From Allacma fusca (Eukaryota > Arthropoda > Collembola > Symphypleona > Sminthuridae), in contig OX359246.1 of assembly GCA_947179485.1 (NCBI GenBank), positions 56,833,632 to 56,897,631 on the forward strand: 64,000 nt of DNA, given 5' to 3'. Position 1 is the first letter of the stretch, and each line of letters starts with the position of its first letter. The notes beneath the pieces are model-generated. The model saw nothing but the letters and a program-made list of their open reading frames with translations, searched no databases and was not told the origin of the DNA. Shown here one piece after another: positions 43,365 to 56,214 of this stretch. Both the position numbers and the translations under genes were made by a program.

Positions 43365-44558
43365 ACACTTTTGGGACCACGTTGTGACTGCACTCCTTTC
43401 CAGTTTGAACTAACCTAACCAGAATGTCCGAAACGACAGACCCTGTTTTTCCATCGCTGTTAACTTGTTCTTAATATCGGTGACTGTAAATGCCAAGCTT
43501 TTTAATTGACATCTCTTGGGGCTAGGTGTCGTTAGTTAATCTCATTTTAAAGAAATTTAAATGCAAAACAACAAAAATCGCAAACTATTTTTAGTTAAAT
43601 CTTGCCCGAATTTTCAAACGCATGGAAGTCTCAACAAATTTTCTCACATTTTGAACATTGACTCTAAAGTAGAAAACAACCCTCCACAGGGGCTTGTTTT
43701 ATGAAATTAATGTCATGATAAATCCAAACAAGTTCTGTTGACGTTTCAATCAAGTTCCCGAGTGGTCTTAAAATTTCCATTCTCAAGACACGCATGTGAT
43801 TTCAAAACTGTCCAACCCTGTTTTATTTATATGTGTACACATACACGTATCTATGTACATACCATGTCTAGCATCGCATGCAAACTTTTTGTTATCTACG
43901 ATGATTAATTTATGAACAAGAAGATTTATGATTAGATGTTCAGTCATAAATCTAACAATAACACGTTCGCATTAAACTTCACTGTAAAGTCAAAAATCTC
44001 ATAAGTAATTTATTCTGTGGCTTGAAAATGCATTTTCGAAGAGTGGATTCCAATGACGTAACTTACGGACTTTCCCTAATATTTTTGCATAAACCATTGA
44101 GAAGAGCACATCTGTCAAGGACCACGGCACTCAATGCTGTTTTTTACCGCAGAAAGTTTAAAATAAACCTTTACGGCTCCGTAACTACAAACTACTCCGT
44201 ACTTATATTTATCACGTTGTAGACTTGAACCTATAGTGAGCTACGCAGGGTGAGCCAAGAACATGTAAATTTCCTAAATGTTGAATCAGAATTTGTTGCC
44301 GAAGGTTAAAAAAGGTGGACGCTTCTCAATTAGGCATAAAGTCGTTCAAAAACTGACAGAATTCTATTTGTAAAAATAATTGTTTGTAAATTACCTCTAC
44401 AATAATAATTATTAGACCTAGGTCCAATATTTAAATAAATAAATACATATGTCTGTGACTTAATAATCTGATGTACTTCCAGCTGACAACAAAGTCTCTT
44501 TGACCTGTGATTTCAGTGAATTTGACCTTGTGGGTAAATTTATAATATTTAAAACAAA
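43365..44558. other. Upstream flank of OPA1
   Basis: AT-rich, without recognised genes. The OPA1 promoter and 5' UTR should lie here; no TATA box or initiator can be named with confidence. Confidence 0.5.
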
Positions 44559-47500
44559 ATGCATTCAATTCGGAACACTCCCAAGACACTTCTACTAACG
44601 CCACGAACAATACAGATCTCCGTGCAGAATCGAACCTTCATAATTCGAACTATCCGATCCGTTCTCAAATTACGTTATTTAGTTTTAGGAGCCGGGGCTG
44701 CTGGGACAATCTCCCTCAATGAGAGGTTCCAGAGTTGGAAGGATTCCCTCCCGGACATGAAATGGCTCGAGTCCATCCTTCCTTCCGAACAGACCAAATC
44801 CAATATTTACTCCACGGTCCAAGACTTGAAGGCAAAGATCCAGGAGTTTGAGATCGATCCTAAATTGAAGGATGCAAGTAGTGAGCAATTAAATTACTGG
44901 CGGAAATGGTTTAGTGATAAATTGGAGAAGATTGATTTGGACCTGGATTTAGAATTGAGTCCCACGAGTGGTAATTTGACACAGACCAAGCTCCTTGATA
45001 ATATTGTTCTGAGCCGGGTTGCAGAAGCTAAGGCGAATGATGCCTCAAGGGTGGAGAATTTACAAGATGAGATCATTAAGATTCAGTTGAAGTATCAAAA
45101 GGAGCTGGAGAAGTTAGAGAGGGAGAATAAGGACTTGAGGAAGCAACTTCTCCTTAAGAGTAGCAATGGCTCGGTGAAGAGACCTAAGGAAATGAGAAAG
45201 AGTCTAATTGATATGTACAGTGAAGTGCTGGACGAACTTCAGGGATTCGATGTTAACTATAAAAGCAGTGATCATTTACCGAGGGTGGTGGTCGTAGGGG
45301 ATCAGAGTTCGGGGAAGACATCCGTGTTGGAGATGATTGCCCAGGCGAGGATCTTTCCTAGAGGAAGTGGGGAGATGATGACGAGGGCTCCGGTGAAGGT
45401 CACACTCAGCGAAGGCCCTTACCATATTGCACAATTTAAGGACTCTGCGAGGGAATTCGACTTGAGTAAGGAAACTGATTTGGCAGACTTGAGACGGGAA
45501 GTGGAGTTGAGGATGCGGAATTCTGTCAAGCACGGTCATACTGTCAGTAATGATGTGATAAGTATGACTGTGAAGGGACCGGGGCTGAGTCGGATGGTTC
45601 TGGTGGATCTGCCTGGTGTTATTTCTGTAAGTTTCGCTGTAAAGCAATAATGTAAATTTTTGTAAAATTATTCAAAATGAGCCAGTAATAATGAAAATTG
45701 TTTCAATATCTGGCCCATTTTAGACGCAAACTCTGGACATGGCTGACGATACCAAAGACTCAATCATACGTATGTCCATGGACTACATGTCGAATCCAAA
45801 TAGTATTATTCTGTGCATTCAGGACGGATCCGTTGATGCGGAGCGTTCCAACGTTACCGGTGAGTTAATTTTGACATAGGAAGAATAAAATAATTTTTTC
45901 ACTGCTAAGATTATATTGTTTGTATTAATAATTTAATGCTGGCGGTTAAAGGGCTGGTTAGTCATTATATTGTCAATTGAATTGATTTATGACCTGAGAA
46001 TTTGTAATACAAATGATTTTTGGACTAATATGCTTGTAAAAATATCAGAGGCTGAATTTTCTCCTTATTTATAGACCTGGTATCTCAAATGGACCCTGGT
46101 GGTAAGCGAACGATATTTGTACTGACGAAAGTGGATTTAGCGGAACAGAACCTAACCAATCCGGAGCGTGTAAGGGATTTATTTGTGAATTTGTAAGACT
46201 ATTTATTCTTCGGCAGGAATGCATATATAGCTATATTTCTATTAATTATTTAGATCCAGCAAATCTTGAGTGGTAGACTATTTCCCATGAAAGCCTTGGG
46301 CTACTTTGCTGTAGTCACAGGGCGGGGGAACAACTCAGACTCTATCTCGGCCATCAAACACTACGAAGAAGAATTCTTCCGAAATTCACGACTATTCCGA
46401 AAAGCGGGTGTAGGCTCCTCCACTCAGTTCACCACTAAAAATTTGTCCTTTGCAGTGAGTGAATGTTTTTGGAAGATGGTGCGGGAAACTGTTGAGCAGC
46501 AAGCAGATACATTTAAGGCGATGAGGTTCAACTTGGAAACGGAGTGGAAAAATAACTACCCCCGAATCCGGGAATTAGATAGGGATGAATTGTATGAGAA
46601 AGGGCGGGGTGATATTCTAGATCAAATAGTTAACCTTAGTTTAGTTAGTGCAAAGGAGTGGGAAGAGTCCATTGAAAGTAAATTATTTGAAGCCATGAAT
46701 AACCATATATTTGAAAATGTTTTCATCCCGGCTTGTATATCCGGAAGCAAGTCCACGTTCAATACAACTGTTGATATTCGGTTGAAGCAGTGGGCGGAAG
46801 AGTCCTTAGCCGAAAAGTGTGTTCAGATCGGGTGGCTAGTGTTAAAGGACAAGTTTTTAGGCTTCTTGGATAAGGAAAGGGCTAGCAAATCTCATGATCC
46901 CATCTTTGACCAACTCAAGCAAAATGTCATAGAGGAAGCATTCAAAAGACATTCGTGGGAAGGGAAGGCTAATGAAGTTTTAAGAGTCATTCAGTTAAAT
47001 ACTTTAGAAGACAGGTCTGTCAACGATAAGGTACAATGGGATAGGGCAGTAAAATTTATGGAGGAATTTTTGTCGGACAAATTAAAAGTAAGTGGCTTCA
47101 AAAATATACTCTTGACATTATTTTATACTAAATCGCACAGTTTTAAAATTGTTTCGGAATGTATTTCAGAATTCTGAAAATCTATTGCACGAACTTGTGG
47201 GTCCTGGATTCTACGAACGTTGGGTCTATTGGAAATATGTTACTCCTGAGCAGTCTGTTAAATCACTAATTAAATCCGAGCTGGAACATCTAATGAATAC
47301 TAATCGTGCGGACTGTCAGTTTAAATCAAATTTAAGTCAAGAGGAATATAATATTGTTCGACGACAGTTGGAATCGAGAGGTATCAAAGTTGATATGGAA
47401 TCAATTCGTAATACTTGGTTCTCTGTCTACCGCCGACATTTTATCAAGCACTCTTTAAATAAATGCTATGAATGCAAAAAAGGCTTTTGGATCTATTCAA

Positions 47501-47894
47501 AAAATGTAGAAAATTCAGAGGTAAGTACCTAAAAATTGGTTTGTATTTCGTAATTTTTTACACACTGAAATTAACTGGCTTGTAAAATTGGTGCAAAAAA
47601 CTAAGTGTGTATTATTTATTTAAGCTTGACTGCAACGAAGTAGTCTTGTTCTGGAGGATACAGCAAATGCTTCGCGTTACTTCCAATGCCCTTCGTCAGC
47701 AAGTTGTTAATCGGGAGGCCAAAAGATTAGAAAAGGAAATCAAAGAGGTGCTGGAAGAGTGGTCAACTGATGAAGAAAAGAAAGTCACACTCCTCACCGG
47801 TCGACGAGTCACCTTAGCCGAAGACTTAAAGCGCGTTCGACAAGTTCAGGATAAGCTAGAAGAATTTATCACAATTTTGAATTCCGAGAAATAA
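44559..47894 (+). CDS. OPA1: OPA1, mitochondrial dynamin-like GTPase
   Basis: Six coding exons (44559-45626, 45724-45859, 46075-46169, 46254-47087, 47170-47520, 47625-47894) with GT/AG borders join in frame to 917 residues, close to the 960 of human OPA1. Seen: an Arg/Lys-rich mitochondrial presequence (residues 1-40), a membrane segment (about 41-53, [11 protein letters not shown]), a coiled coil (about 160-200), and a GTPase domain with GDQSSGKTS (247-255), T275, DLPG (350-353) and TKVD in exon 3. Middle domain and paddle follow, ending in a GED-type helix ([26 protein letters not shown]). Known: OPA1 fuses inner membranes and shapes cristae, cut by OMA1 and YME1L. The P-loop has Ser where human OPA1 has Ala. 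It converges on the DUOXA gene. Confidence 0.95.
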
Positions 47895-49023
47895 ACTTAA
47901 CGTTAATTCTGTTGCAATTATAATTGTGATTTGATATTTTTGTAGTCATTCCCAATTAAGTTTTGTTTTCAAATTTAGTCGACCTTATAATCTTACTCTT
48001 AGCTCTGCCAGTGCATCCTGAACCCCCTGACGCAATAGTTTTCTGCATTTCATTTAATAATTGTGTAATTTTCAAAAATATTTACTTCGATGAATTTACG
48101 CACGCCTGCTGTTCAGCATTTTGTGGTTAAAAGACTTACTTATGTGTGTACAATGGAGTTTACCAGAGGAATTTTTAGAACAGAATAAATTTTCTTTAGA
48201 GTGCCTCCAAGAAAGCTTAATCTTTGAACGCGGAAATTATTCATGTTGATAGTAATTCAGTCATTTACTCTTTATTTTTCTCAAGTATGTAGTGTTTTTT
48301 GATTTAAAATCCATTTGTTTTCCAGGACAAGTGTGTGAATATAAATACCACAAAATAAATATTCACAATACACACAACAAATACACAACGTCATTTCCTT
48401 ACAAAAAAGTTTTTGCAGTATAGTTTTTTTTCTTTCCAGAAGTACTTACTTAAAGGTACAAGGGTTCACTGTATCAATAAAAAGTAATTACATGCACCTT
48501 TGAATGTTTTTACCTTAAGCTTAAATACAGAGAAACTTTACATAAATACCAGTGAACAAAAAAAAAGTACATGGAGAGCAAATAGTACAAAGAAGGTATG
48601 TATATCAAGCTTTCAAAAATTTCCCTATACAGAAAAAGATACATTAGCACTATACCGTCAATATCTTTAGTATGTAGTTTTTATCTCTCCTTTTTTAGAA
48701 ATCTATTAATTACCATTAGCCAGTCAAACAAGGAATTATTGGTAGTATAAAAAAGAAGATAAAAGTAGTTACATATATAAAAAACAAACGACAACAGAAA
48801 TATACTCTGACGAAAGTTATTTCCTTTTTTTTTTTAAAGTCTACATCATACTCATTCCGTGATGACACATGATGGATTTAGTGACATTTCCTGTCGAAAA
48901 ATCTTTGTCCGTGTGTTCATATTTACAAATACATATCCGTGATTATATAAATTCTATAACGGTCTATAATTTTATTATTATATAATTAGAATATATTGCG
49001 CGTTATAAAAATTCTTTGCGTTT
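47895..49023. other. Intergenic space between convergent genes
   Basis: AT-rich 3' flanks of OPA1 (plus) and DUOXA (minus). Poly(A)-type AATAAA words occur on the plus strand (about 48183, 48352, 48475). No other gene seen. Confidence 0.5.
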
Positions 49024-52000
49024 TCACCACTCGTTGTTTACTTTATTATTTGTTGTTGCCCCTAAATTATTTGTAGTGTTGTTGTGGTTGTTGTTGTTAC
49101 TCGGAGGAGAAGATGGGAAGGAGGGTGTAGCGTACTCATGATGACTGGCTCCATCCTTGGACCGTCTCTTCTCCTTATTTTTAGGATTATTGGACGTGAT
49201 ATCGAAACTATTTGAACTAAATTCCGACAGACTGGAAGAGTCGTTGTCCGTGGACTCATTCGACGCTCGACGACTGTTGCTATTGGAATGTGTCTGACTG
49301 TCGTAGCTAACACGTGGAAACAACTTCGGTTGCGAGTACGCAGCTGAGTCTTCTAATGTGCTTCGATTGCTCAACAGTTCTGGATTTTGCGCCTGAAATA
49401 TATTCAATATTAATCATTACATACAATTTTAATCATCACAGGTCAATCCCACCCCCCCCCCCTTGCAGCCATCCCTCATCAAGAATCTCACAATATCCCA
49501 TCTCGGAATTACAACACACACTACACTCAATTTAAGAAAATGGATATCGCACGTTAACCTGGAAATGATGCAGACTCTTGTCCCTCTTGGGTCCATCGGA
49601 ATGTGAGCTGCAGTTGGAACTACTCTCATCGTCCGAGTCATCTCGTTTCCTTATGTCCTGCAATTTCAGACACAGTAGAAAAAAACATCGTATACTAAGT
49701 CAGACCTCAAAACCTACCACAGATTATGTAACTGCCCCCGTGATTGCAATACCAGATTGAATTTCACGTTAAATTAGCTCTCAAAGTGTCATATTTACGT
49801 AGTTAGGAAATATAAACCTTCAGTTTTAAAGCATGTGAAGCACCTTCATATTTTGCATATTCGTTGCATCATAAATACTAAAATATTAAACTTGGCACAC
49901 TCAACAAATAGCCTGACGCAAGTCTCAAAAATAATTGCCAACAAAACATATTTACACCCTATCCATATTCATTGCAAAATATAATTATTATGAAACGAGA
50001 CTCAGACTTTATTAAATATGACACACACAGACACACACGTGGAAATGACTCTGAAAAATAATCCATGCTTACAAAAGTTTGCTCGAGACGACTCTGTCTT
50101 CGGAAACTAACTGACTTAGGGGTTTTGATCCCATTGTGAATCCCGCCCGCAGCTCCGTTGGTATTTGCCGTGCCCCCATTTAAAATTAAATGATTTGGGG
50201 CAGCCAGTCGAGCCAAGTTAGGATTTTTGGCCATTGCATTCATGAGACTATTGTTACCCATCTCATTCAGTCGCTTCTGCTGATGCTGTTGGTTCATGAT
50301 CCGGTTGTAGTTGGCCCAGGGTGACTTGGGTGGGTCCATCTCAAAACCGTTATTGACCAGACCCTTCTCATTCCCTGTTCTACTCTTTGATGAAAGTGTC
50401 CTATAATTTTCCCCCCGAACATTCAGCGCATTGAATTATAGCAACAGTCATGAATAATTATATATATAAAATTTGTAATATAATATTAAATTCCTACTTT
50501 TTGTTTGTTTAAAGTCTCCCAAAAAATTCAAACTTGCCTGAGAATTTTCCTGCCAAATCCGATGCTGGTATCGATGGGGTCCTCCAAAGACCGACCCCGT
50601 CCTTTCCCCTTGAAGCTCTCCTCAATGATAATATGTCGGTCATAAGGAGTGTCATAGTCAACTTCCAGGATCGTCGAGAAACTATGGGGGTACATGAGGT
50701 CAATGAGGGCGATGATGAGACCCACGAAGCCACAGAGGGAGCCAGCAATGGCCACTAGCCAGTAGGACCAGCCGAACTGGAACTCCAACACTTGTTGCTC
50801 AAAATGGATCGCCAGGGGGTGCTCGGGTAGGAGCATGTAGTAAATAACATTGGAAGACAACATCAACACACTTGTGATGATCATTTGGTACGCACCATAG
50901 CGTGGGACAACAATCAGCAACAAGTTCATCAGAAGCCATGAGGCGAAAGATGCCCTGTATAACCCAGACAAAATTACATCATTAAATCCCCAAAGGCCAA
51001 ACTAACAATAAGACTCTCAACAGCTCCGCAATTACGACATCTGGAAAAGCACAAAAGCACCTTCCTTTTAGTAATTCCCAAACGAGCAGAATTGAAGGGA
51101 TCATTAAGCGAAGCTAAAACCCTTGATTTACGTCAAATGTGCAGGAGCGTTAAAAAAATACTAGACACGAAAATAATGACTGTCTCTAAATTTGTATAAA
51201 AAAATTAATACACTTGAAATTTCCAAGAAGCAAAGATAAAGTTAGACAGTACACTCTCGCTATAAAAGACAATTCCTTATCCAACAAAAAAAAGGAATTT
51301 AAATATATGATCTGCATAAGAGCAAAAATATTTCGGCGCATTCCTATTTACCACAACGTTAATTTTTTGTTCCTCCCAAAAGCATATTCCCCATCAAGAG
51401 TGGAATTTCCCAGCTTGAGCGGACTCCTTTTATAAAGGGAGTGTACTGTTTCGAAGTATAGGAGCAAGCAATATTCTAACAAGTGAAGATGTTCAATTTT
51501 GCTCATTAAAAATTCCGCAGGCAATCATTTCTATTGTTGAGAGGACTTGCAACTGCTAATTGCAATTGGTTCACAGTTAGACGATCTATTAAAACCGTTC
51601 AAACCAAATTACTTAACTTTTGCAAATGGAAACAATAAACAATATACAGTTTATATTTAATCATACATTGCAGAGTATATTGTATTTTACAATAAGAATT
51701 TTGCAATAATTCTATATTTCAATGCATTCAATATTTACCGCCTGCATTGGGGCTCAAGCTGAAAAAAAAACAATGCAATGCAATGCGAATTCTATTAAAT
51801 TTAAATTAAAACGCTTTCAACAGTTCTGTATATATATATCTATACATTTGATTGAATTACGAACGCTCGCCCAGAGCACTGCCATTTATCAAACTTTCAA
51901 AGCATCACCGGAAGCTATTGATTTGAAAATACAGAAAGCATTATTTGTTACGCACAACAACTTGCATAATATGCTGATTAATTTTGATTGCGAGAGAGCG

Positions 52001-55000
52001 ACTGCCTTTGAAAGCCAGTATGTACATAATTAATTGTGCATTGTAATTTAATTATAATTAATTTACAATAATTGCATCCCACTTTAGTTCCTGCTCTCAT
52101 GTGACTTTGAGAACAGGCAAAGGTGAGCGTCTACTTTTATTAATATGTTCTCAAAGTGCATATGGCTCGGATAAAAGCTGATTTTTACTTGTCGGAAAGA
52201 ACATTCAATGTATATTAACTTGATTCAAATTAAAACTACATTTTTTTCAAATTCCTTCTGAACTTCTTTTGCAACTACAGATTTGTAAACCAAATTTTAC
52301 ATTTTTATCCCAGTCCCAAAAATGCAAAATTCCCTAACCCCTAAACCCTCTTAAAGTTCCTTCAGCATTTGAGAATCTCATCTAAAAACTTATCAAAATA
52401 ATTATTTGAATGTAAGAAATTATATCTACAAAAATAATAAATTATTAGAAGCATTCTAAAAATTGTTGGGTTTAAAAACAGCTGGGAAGCAAATTTAGTT
52501 TTGACACTTTTGCCTTTACGGACAAAATGTATCCCTCAGCTTTTGTATTATAAGTGGGATCGCAAAACACAATTTGTATCTATTTACTTCTTGAGAAAAT
52601 CCGACTAAGAAATCTCAGTGTTCTGAATGAGCTGGAGCAATAATAATAAAAATAAATAGATCTTTAAATTTTAATATAATGGTGTATACTGTATTTGATT
52701 TCAAATGGGAGGATTGCATCAATTTTAATAATGAAGAATCCAGAGAATTTTGTTTGTTTGTAAGGGAATAAAACAAGCCATTCTAATTTTATTGATTATT
52801 GTTAAACTACTTGTGCGTATGTAACGTTGTTGCAATTACTGTATCATAACCATATTATTGTATTTATTTTAGTAGGCTCTCACAGACTCCATTAAGAATC
52901 CTCGGGAGGGATTGGGTTAGGCAATGACGTGAGCAGAGTGCGTGTGTGTCTTATTTTTGTGTTTTTATTTTATTGTGAGGGATTATTATTATTATATTAC
53001 CACAGAAGGAAAGATGAGCAGAAGCCTGCAAGACGGTAGGTCCTTCCCCAGCAAAAGTCTTCATTATCCGAACTCAAGTACTTGACCACGGTGAGGATGG
53101 GATACGGCAGGCCTTTATTCTTCATGGCTTCCTTCAACTCCGACCGAATCTGCTCAGGCTCATCCCAATGGAATCTCTCATTGTAGTCAATGAGTAGAGT
53201 GTTCGTGACGATGGAGGAGTTCCCGTCCAACAATTGCGGATTTCTCTTGGACTCCAAGGTAATGTTGATATGCTTGAGGCCTATGTACACCCCAAGTTTC
53301 CCTTGGATCTCATTCGGGGAGAATGCAATGTAGTCCGACTCTATCACAGACTCACTCACGTGCCAGCACGATCCTTGATTCGTTACTAAATCGTACGAAA
53401 TAAAATCATGTCATAGTCATTATTTAAGGAACCCAATCAAGTTATTCCCCTGAGGCAGACTAACTAAATTACTAACAAAATTAAAATTAATTCAAGTCCA
53501 TTTCCTACAGGTATCCCATAAGATTTTTAAATAATACTAAGTGCTCCGGAAAACCTCGACAAGATGTAAGATGAGCAATTAACCCCAGTTACACGGAGAG
53601 TGCCTCCCTGCCTGCCTGCCTCCCTGCCTGCCTGAATATGTAACCATAAAGTTATAAGCTGTACGATATGTGTCAGCAATTTGTGATAAATTATTTACAA
53701 GGTCTCCCACAAGCTCTCTTATAATCACAAAATTAAAGTGCCTTTCAAGGCAGGATGAATTTTCAAGCTTCAAAACTGGAAGAATGAGTTACTCTGTGAA
53801 TCTACTCAAGCTATCAACTAATAGTATTTAAATTACAGTCTCAGTAAGATTCAAACTTCTTCCTAAAATTCCCCCATAAAATCTTTTAAATTTATATTTG
53901 CGAAAGTTTCTCAGAAATCCCCATCCTTCCACTTTTACATCCTTAACCTACAATCGGAAAAATTAAGAGCAGGACTGTAATAGGGGATCAGTTTTTAAAT
54001 AGACGCTTTATTTCTGACCCAGGTCAAAGTGATTATTCTGGGCTGATCTGACATTAAATTAAAAGAAACTGTTCCTAATTTAGGAATTCGTGCTCAATAA
54101 CCTCTCGTAAATATGGACTTTCAGACATTTCTCCTGGGTTTTTCTGGCAAATTACATTACAGATTTAAGGGGATTTGTATAGGTATTCCCACTGGATTAA
54201 TAATTGTCTTAAAGTGCAATCTCATTGATTGCATGACGACAGCCCACACGTCTCCTATATATACATCCCACTAATCTTATTAGTCATAATGACCAATGAG
54301 ATTTATCACATATATGTCTGATATATAAAAAGAAATTGTAAAAACTTTGAAACCTTGCTTTTTAAAACCTAATTCTCCAATTCATATGGAAGCAATTAAT
54401 TAAATACGTGCTTTTCCTTTCCCAATCATCCCCCTGCTCTGCAGGCATGAAAAGTATATACTAAAAATGCACATCTATCCTTCCCGTATAATTATATTAT
54501 TATTACCATTGAGGTAGATATAGATACACCTTGTGTGTCATGAGTGAAATTGATCCAAGGAATAATTATACAAAAGGATGGATGAAGAAGAAAAAATAAA
54601 TGACTGAATCCAATTCCTCTCTCCCAGCTATGACGAACTATAGATACGTACACTTGCAGAGAGTATCTATCTATACATAAAGCTTTAGGATTAATCATGC
54701 GATCAGATCTGGATAAAGTCATGGTGTAACTTATGTGTTCACGACGTTCTTGTAAAATCCTCAAGGCCTATCCCCCATCCTCCATCCTCACATAATAATA
54801 TCCTACTACAATAATTATTATTGAAAGATCTCATGTAAAATTCATAGGGACAAATCCTTTGAACTTGGCATTTCATCTACTTTGGACATCTCTCTCACTC
54901 ATTATGGTTATTGGTTACGTAAAATCCTTTAATCAGACATGAGAGCAATTCATGACAGCCATACACTACATTGCCCCATATAGAATTATCCTAATAATTA

Positions 55001-55541
55001 TTTAATTATATACATACTTACAAGTTCTTCTTTATTTATTTTTTTTTATTTAAAAAAAAAAGAAGCAATCATGATTTCCTTCAACATGCTTGCATATCCG
55101 CTCAATGCATCTCTCCTAATTGTGAGAGTGTCTATGAAAAAATTAAACATTTGAAGAGGAAAAAAACGTTTGAAGCAGGGACGTTCATGGTACTCACAAA
55201 AAAAAAATTCTATATACATATCATAGGAAGTCAAAGATCGTTGTCAGATAATGAAGTAAAAAAAATAATTCATTGTTAATTTTAACTCTCTATCAATCCT
55301 ACGGATGTCTGTGTGCACATACACACACACACACACACATGGAAATAAGCCAAGTACACAATATTACAATAGAATGTTATATCTTAATATTCCACTTTTT
55401 ACATCCATAAAAAACCTCAAATGGTTAATTACTCAACCGCTGATTAGTATAAAGCAGTGGAAAATTATTTACTTCGTCCCTCCCTATACAGATATCTAGA
55501 TGGGAGTTTATATATAAGTGTGTGTGTGTGAGTGTATGTGT

Positions 55542-55572
<31 letters not shown>

Positions 55573-56171
55573 GAGTGTGTGGAGTGTGTATGAGCGTGCG
55601 AATAAAAACGTATGGAGAGTGAGAGGGGAAAAAGAAAATATAACGTAACTTTTTTGCACTAATATGCGAATGTGTATACACTATACAGAGCTCAATGCGA
55701 AAGTATCGTCCTTGATTTGAATTCACGTGAGGTCATACCATATATAAATATACACTATCTTCAAAAACTTTTACAAGAATCCTATTGTCATCAGGATGGA
55801 GGAGAGATAGAGACTGTGTGAGTGGCTCTATAGCCCTTGCATATTAAAGGAGACACGGCACATTGCCCATATGCACAACCACAGTAGAGTCACTCATTCC
55901 CCCCAAGAGGAATCCTATACTAGTCAGATACACATACATAGTAGTAGGACAGCCTCATAGGGCAGATATGAAACTATAGCCGTATAAGTTGTTATCGTCC
56001 ATACTATGACTCTCCGTATACTCCACGTAAGACACATGACTAAAAAAGAATGCAGTAATTGATTTATCTTCCGGTTTCACTCTCGTAACCTTGCCTCATG
56101 ATTACAAACATTATTTCCGGGTATTCATTTCAGCGCCACTCAAAACAGATAGAAAGAGAGAGAGAGAGAGA

Positions 56172-56214
<43 letters not shown>

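Noticed and set aside
55465-55726. Thr/His-rich frames over (GT)n
   Set aside because: Microsatellite translation.
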